Assembly: GCA_016791285.1 (NCBI GenBank)
Contig: JAEUMX010000077.1
Coordinates: forward strand, 1 to 8,740
Source of the DNA: Burkholderiales bacterium
GTDB lineage: Bacteria; Pseudomonadota; Gammaproteobacteria; Burkholderiales; JAEUMW01
Direction: 5' to 3'
DNA: 8,740 nucleotides
Shown: in pieces, positions 6,346-8,740 of the stretch
Numbering within the stretch: position 1 is the stretch's first letter
Layout of the letters: every line of letters starts with the position of its first letter
Notes under the pieces: generated by a model
The model's input: the letters and a program-made list of their open reading frames with translations, nothing else
The model's database searches: none
What the model was told of the DNA's origin: nothing
Program-made: the position numbers and the translations under genes

Positions 6346-8277
6346 AATGCCGACGCTGCGCCGTCGTCCCTCACCCGCGTTCGCCCTGCGGGTTTTCTTG
6401 GCTGCGTACATTGCTTCGTCCGCACGCCGCAGCAGCGTGCTTGCGTCGTGGGCGTCATCGGGATACATGCTGACGCCCAGACTGGCCGAGAACGAGAGCT
6501 TCAAGTCACCATCTGTCACCGGCGCCGACAGCCGCGTCTGAACACTCGCGACAGCGCGCTCGACATCCTCGCGGTTGTGCACGTTCTCGATCACGAGCAC
6601 GAACTCGTCGCCGCCGTAGCGCGCGACCGTGTCGCTCGTGCGCACCGCCTCGCGCAGACGAGCCGCCGCGGCCACCAGCAGCCGATCACCCACCGCGTGC
6701 CCATACGTATCGTTCACCGGCTTGAAATGATCGAGGTCGATCATCACGAGGCCGACCTTGGCGCCACACCGGCGTGCGTGCTCGATGGAACGATCCAGCC
6801 GGTCGTCGAGCAGCATGCGGTTCGCGAGCCCGGTCAGGGCATCGTGAGAGGCCTGCAGGCGGTGTTTCGCCGCGCTCTCGCTCAATCGCTGATTGGCGAG
6901 GGCGAGCTCGCGAGTCCGCTCCCGCACCCGCCGGTCGAGCTCCGTTTCGGAGCGCTTCAGGGCCGCCACCATGGCTTCGCCCGACGCCAGCGCCGCCGCC
7001 TGCGCAGCTTCTTTCTCGCGGCGCAGGCGGTCGATGCGATCGGCCAGCGCAAACGAGAACAGCACCATCTCGAGCGCCGAGGCGATCTGCATCGCATAGG
7101 TCGTGAACCCGTTGGTGGGCAGCCAGCCCATGTTGCGCAACGCGAGAATGCCTGCCCCGGCAAACAGCATGCTCCAGGCGAGGAGGAAGTAAGCAGCACC
7201 CGGTTGCCCCTTCAGGTAGCAGCGAATGCCGGCGAGCACTGCGATCACGGAGAACCCAAGCCCAGAAAGAGTCACGCCGATCGCGAAGAGGCGATACGGG
7301 ACGAACATGCCGAAAGCGACTTCCACACCGAAGACCGTCATCGACAGCAGCAGGAACCGGTCGAGGATCGGCGTGTGACGCTCGGTATCGAGAAATCTCC
7401 GCGTGAAGAGCGCGCCGGACAACCCGCAAAGCGCGAATCCCCAGGCCAGCGCGTCGTTCGCCCACTTCGTCGCATCGGGCCACAACCACAGACTGCCAAA
7501 GCCATTCAGGGAAAGCTGGCCGATTCCCATTCCGGCTGCCATGCCGACATAGAGGAGATGCAGCGGATCGCGTACCGAGATGAAGATCAGCAGATTGAAG
7601 ACCAGCAACGCCACGAGCAGCCCGTAATACAGGGCGAGCGTCGCGTAGGCGACTCGGTCGTGCTCGGCCAGTGCGGCCGGCTGCCAGAGATGCACCGGGA
7701 TCGTCGTATTGCTCTGCGACTCGACGCGGAGAAACACGGAATGTTCGCTGCCCGCAGGAAGGTGCAGGGGAAACACGAGATTGCGGTGGGGAAACGGGCG
7801 CTTCCAGTACGGCAGCATGTCTCCGGCTTCCTGCACCAGGACCCTGCCGTCGCGACCCCGCACGAACACGCTGACCCGATCCAGTGGCGGATAGGCGACC
7901 TCGAGCAGCCAATCGGCGGGCGCGTCCTTGCCGGGCCTGACCGCGAAGCGCAACCAGATCGCACCTCTTCGGTAGCCGAAGTTGACGTCGTCACCTTGTC
8001 GGGTCGACACGGGACCGAAGCCGCCGACTGCGGATTCGACCGACTCGAACGAAGCCTTTCCCTCAGGATCGAACCAGACGTCGAGCCTGGAGCGCAGTTC
8101 GATCATGGGTGTATCGGCGCTGATCGACACCGACCTGCCCACGTCGGCACCGTGAGCGGGATACACCGCCCAGAGAACGATGACAGCCATCAGACGCCAC
8201 GCGATCCACGAGCACCAGCACGCGCCTCTGCGACACCGGTCCGGGTCAGTGCTCGTGACTGTTGAGGAAGCCAACAT
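6337..8277 (-). CDS. Membrane diguanylate cyclase with 7TMR-DISM sensor and GGDEF domain
   Basis: This 646-residue sensor enzyme should make cyclic di-GMP from two GTP. Residues about 16-44 look like a signal peptide. Residues about 50-200 form a periplasmic beta-sandwich of the 7TMR-DISMED2 type, followed by seven hydrophobic helices (about 210-411). A charged coiled-coil linker follows (about 412-472), then the cytoplasmic GGDEF domain (about 475-630). The catalytic part is intact: DALTGLANR (479-487), metal-binding D514 in MIDLDHFKPVNDTYGH, and GGDEF at 555-559. An RTSD inhibitory I-site (546-549) sits five residues before GGDEF, so feedback inhibition by c-di-GMP is expected. No EAL domain is attached. 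DISM sensor domains are thought to bind small ligands, perhaps carbohydrates, but no ligand can be named. The start is uncertain, with only a weak GGGA upstream of ATG 8277. The next ATG (codon 30) would drop the arginines before the hydrophobic segment, so 8277 is preferred. Confidence 0.93.
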   Translation of the reverse strand: MLASSTVTSTDPDRCRRGACWCSWIAWRLMAVIVLWAVYPAHGADVGRSVSISADTPMIELRSRLDVWFDPEGKASFESVESAVGGFGPVSTRQGDDVNFGYRRGAIWLRFAVRPGKDAPADWLLEVAYPPLDRVSVFVRGRDGRVLVQEAGDMLPYWKRPFPHRNLVFPLHLPAGSEHSVFLRVESQSNTTIPVHLWQPAALAEHDRVAYATLALYYGLLVALLVFNLLIFISVRDPLHLLYVGMAAGMGIGQLSLNGFGSLWLWPDATKWANDALAWGFALCGLSGALFTRRFLDTERHTPILDRFLLLSMTVFGVEVAFGMFVPYRLFAIGVTLSGLGFSVIAVLAGIRCYLKGQPGAAYFLLAWSMLFAGAGILALRNMGWLPTNGFTTYAMQIASALEMVLFSFALADRIDRLRREKEAAQAAALASGEAMVAALKRSETELDRRVRERTRELALANQRLSESAAKHRLQASHDALTGLANRMLLDDRLDRSIEHARRCGAKVGLVMIDLDHFKPVNDTYGHAVGDRLLVAAAARLREAVRTSDTVARYGGDEFVLVIENVHNREDVERAVASVQTRLSAPVTDGDLKLSFSASLGVSMYPDDAHDASTLLRRADEAMYAAKKTRRANAGEGRRRSVGIAA

Positions 8278-8302
8278 GTATGACGGTTTTCCCGCTGTTT
8301 CC

Positions 8303-8318
8303 GATCCCCCGATCCCCC
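8303..8318. repeat. Tandem 8-bp repeat (GATCCCCC x2) in the cyclase leader
   Basis: Two exact head-to-tail copies of GATCCCCC lie 26-41 bp upstream of the cyclase start. On the minus strand they read GGGGGATC twice, in the expected 5' leader. They could act as a protein or RNA binding site or be a replication-slippage product; nothing further supports a function. Confidence 0.3.
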
Positions 8319-8378
8319 TGCATCTGTCTTTTTGCCCCTATCCACGGGCTCTTGCGGGGATGCGACACTCACCAAAGC

Positions 8379-8392
8379 GCAAGATCGGTGCC
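8379..8392 (-). promoter_or_regulatory. Candidate sigma-54 (-24/-12) promoter for the cyclase gene
   Basis: The minus strand reads GGCAC, five bases, then TTGC. This has the exact GG-to-GC spacing of the sigma-54 consensus TGGCACG-N4-TTGC, with mismatches at the first T and at the base after CAC. Transcription would start near 8367, giving a leader of about 90 nt before ATG 8277. A perfect 6-bp dyad (GCCGCG 8390-8395, CGCGGC 8402-8407) lies against its upstream edge. No sigma-70-type promoter for the cyclase stands out in the 194-bp gap. This is a motif match only; no sigma-54 activator gene is in the window. Confidence 0.4.
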
Positions 8393-8432
8393 GCGGTTTA
8401 GCGCGGCTTCGGCTACACTTCGGTTCTCGGCC

Positions 8433-8461
8433 TTGAAATCGAGCGGCCGTGGATCCATCTT
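8433..8461 (+). promoter_or_regulatory. Possible ssrA promoter
   Basis: TTGAAA (8433-8438) is followed after 17 bp by CATCTT (8456-8461), 11 nt upstream of the expected mature tmRNA 5' end at 8472. The -35 is good and the -10 is poor (3 of 6 matches). Some 5' leader is expected because RNase P trims tmRNA precursors. The placement is suggestive rather than firm. Confidence 0.35.
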
Positions 8462-8471
8462 CGGAACAATC

Positions 8472-8740
8472 GGGGGTGACCTGGTTTCGACGTGGGTTGC
8501 AAAGCAGCGCAGGGCATACCGAGGTCCAGTCACCTCGTAAATCCGCTGGAAACGCAATAGTCGCCAACGACGACCGTTACGCTCTGGCCGCCTAACACCG
8601 GCCAGACTCTGCACCCGTTCTGCCTGTGGGGCGGGACTGGAACGCGGCGCAAGCCTCGGTCCGGTTGCAGAGTCATCTCTCACGGGCTCGTGTCGGCCAG
8701 AGTCACGGTAGCCGGCACTAAAGCTCAGTGACTCGCTGTC
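8472..8740 (+). ncRNA. ssrA: Transfer-messenger RNA (tmRNA, SsrA), one-piece type, 3'-truncated by the window edge
   Basis: tmRNA with SmpB rescues stalled ribosomes and tags the unfinished protein for proteolysis. The 5' end GGGGGTGACCTGGTTTCGACG (8472 onward) is the acceptor/D-like half of the tRNA-like domain. PK1 is clear: stem CGAGGT (8520-8525) with ACCTCG (8532-8537), and loop bases CCAG (8526-8529) with CTGG (8546-8549). Then come ATAGTC, the resume codon GCC at 8563, and the tag frame ending in TAA at 8593-8595. CTGGCCG (8584-8590) pairs with CGGCCAG (8599-8605), so the tag stop codon sits in the loop of helix 5, as usual. PK2-PK4 sequence follows. The 3' T-arm and acceptor half lie beyond the window; a usual length of about 360 nt would place the end about 90 nt to the right. 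The order (acceptor half, PK1, tag) shows the standard, non-permuted form. The sequence is most like betaproteobacterial tmRNAs. Confidence 0.95.
8563..8595 (+). other. tmRNA tag reading frame, peptide (A)ANDDRYALAA
   Basis: The resume codon GCC (8563-8565) opens ten codons, ANDDRYALAA, closed by TAA. The first alanine of the full tag comes from the charged tmRNA itself, giving AANDDRYALAA on the rescued protein. The ALAA C-terminus is the degron recognised by ClpXP and ClpAP, and the AND start is the usual SspB-binding end. The middle DDR differs from the DEN of E. coli. Confidence 0.95.

Noticed and set aside
6244..8265. A 673-codon open frame on the plus strand, opposite the diguanylate cyclase.
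   Set aside because: It has no recognisable domain and is rich in arginine, histidine, glutamine and proline, as expected for an antisense shadow. The minus-strand frame has a full DISM-GGDEF layout with every motif intact.
8262..8540. A 92-codon plus-strand frame running from the cyclase leader into ssrA.
   Set aside because: It overlaps the tmRNA 5' domain and PK1, has no ribosome-binding site and shows no protein features.
8472..8740. Possible permuted two-piece tmRNA.
   Set aside because: The acceptor/D-like 5' half comes first, followed by PK1 and then the tag, which is the standard one-piece order.

Overview
The window is GC-rich and tightly packed, with bacterial gene structure throughout. 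The best lineage clue is the one-piece tmRNA at the right edge. Its 5' tRNA-like half, PK1 and tag resemble the betaproteobacterial type, and the gene set (GlgB/GlgC with a GH57 protein, a DISM-type GGDEF protein, a WbpA-like dehydrogenase) fits an environmental betaproteobacterium. This placement is an inference, and a gammaproteobacterium cannot be excluded from the sequence alone.

Layout, left to right. (1) The C-terminal part of a nucleotide-sugar dehydrogenase (+, 1-651), probably the end of a surface-polysaccharide cluster. (2) A hairpin terminator (723-750) with its T-run on the minus-strand side, followed by a 48-codon minus-strand gene for a small exported protein (776-922). (3) A glycogen/alpha-glucan block: a GH57 glycoside hydrolase (-, 1020-2735) lies directly downstream of glgC (-, 2743-4020), and glgB (+, 4136-6322) diverges from them across a 115-bp intergenic region that carries a perfect TATAAT box and a 7-bp dyad. 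(4) A membrane-bound diguanylate cyclase (-, 6337-8277) that converges on glgB with only 14 bp between stop codons. (5) A 194-bp divergent intergenic region with a sigma-54-like element, then the first 269 nt of ssrA (tmRNA, + strand), which runs off the right edge.

Functional picture. GlgC makes ADP-glucose and GlgB adds alpha-1,6 branches. Glycogen synthase (GlgA), which would elongate the chains between these steps, is not in the window. The GH57 protein is probably translationally coupled to glgC and is likely an alpha-glucan-acting enzyme of the same pathway. The cyclase has a periplasmic DISMED2-type sensor, seven membrane helices and an intact GGDEF domain with an I-site, so it probably converts an extracytoplasmic signal into c-di-GMP. 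A link to the neighbouring polysaccharide genes is only suggested by position.

I see no insertion sequence, CRISPR array, phage gene or defence system. The content is mostly ordinary core metabolism. The items most worth a second look are the small exported protein, the GH57 protein, the glgC/glgB control region and the sigma-54-like element upstream of the cyclase.
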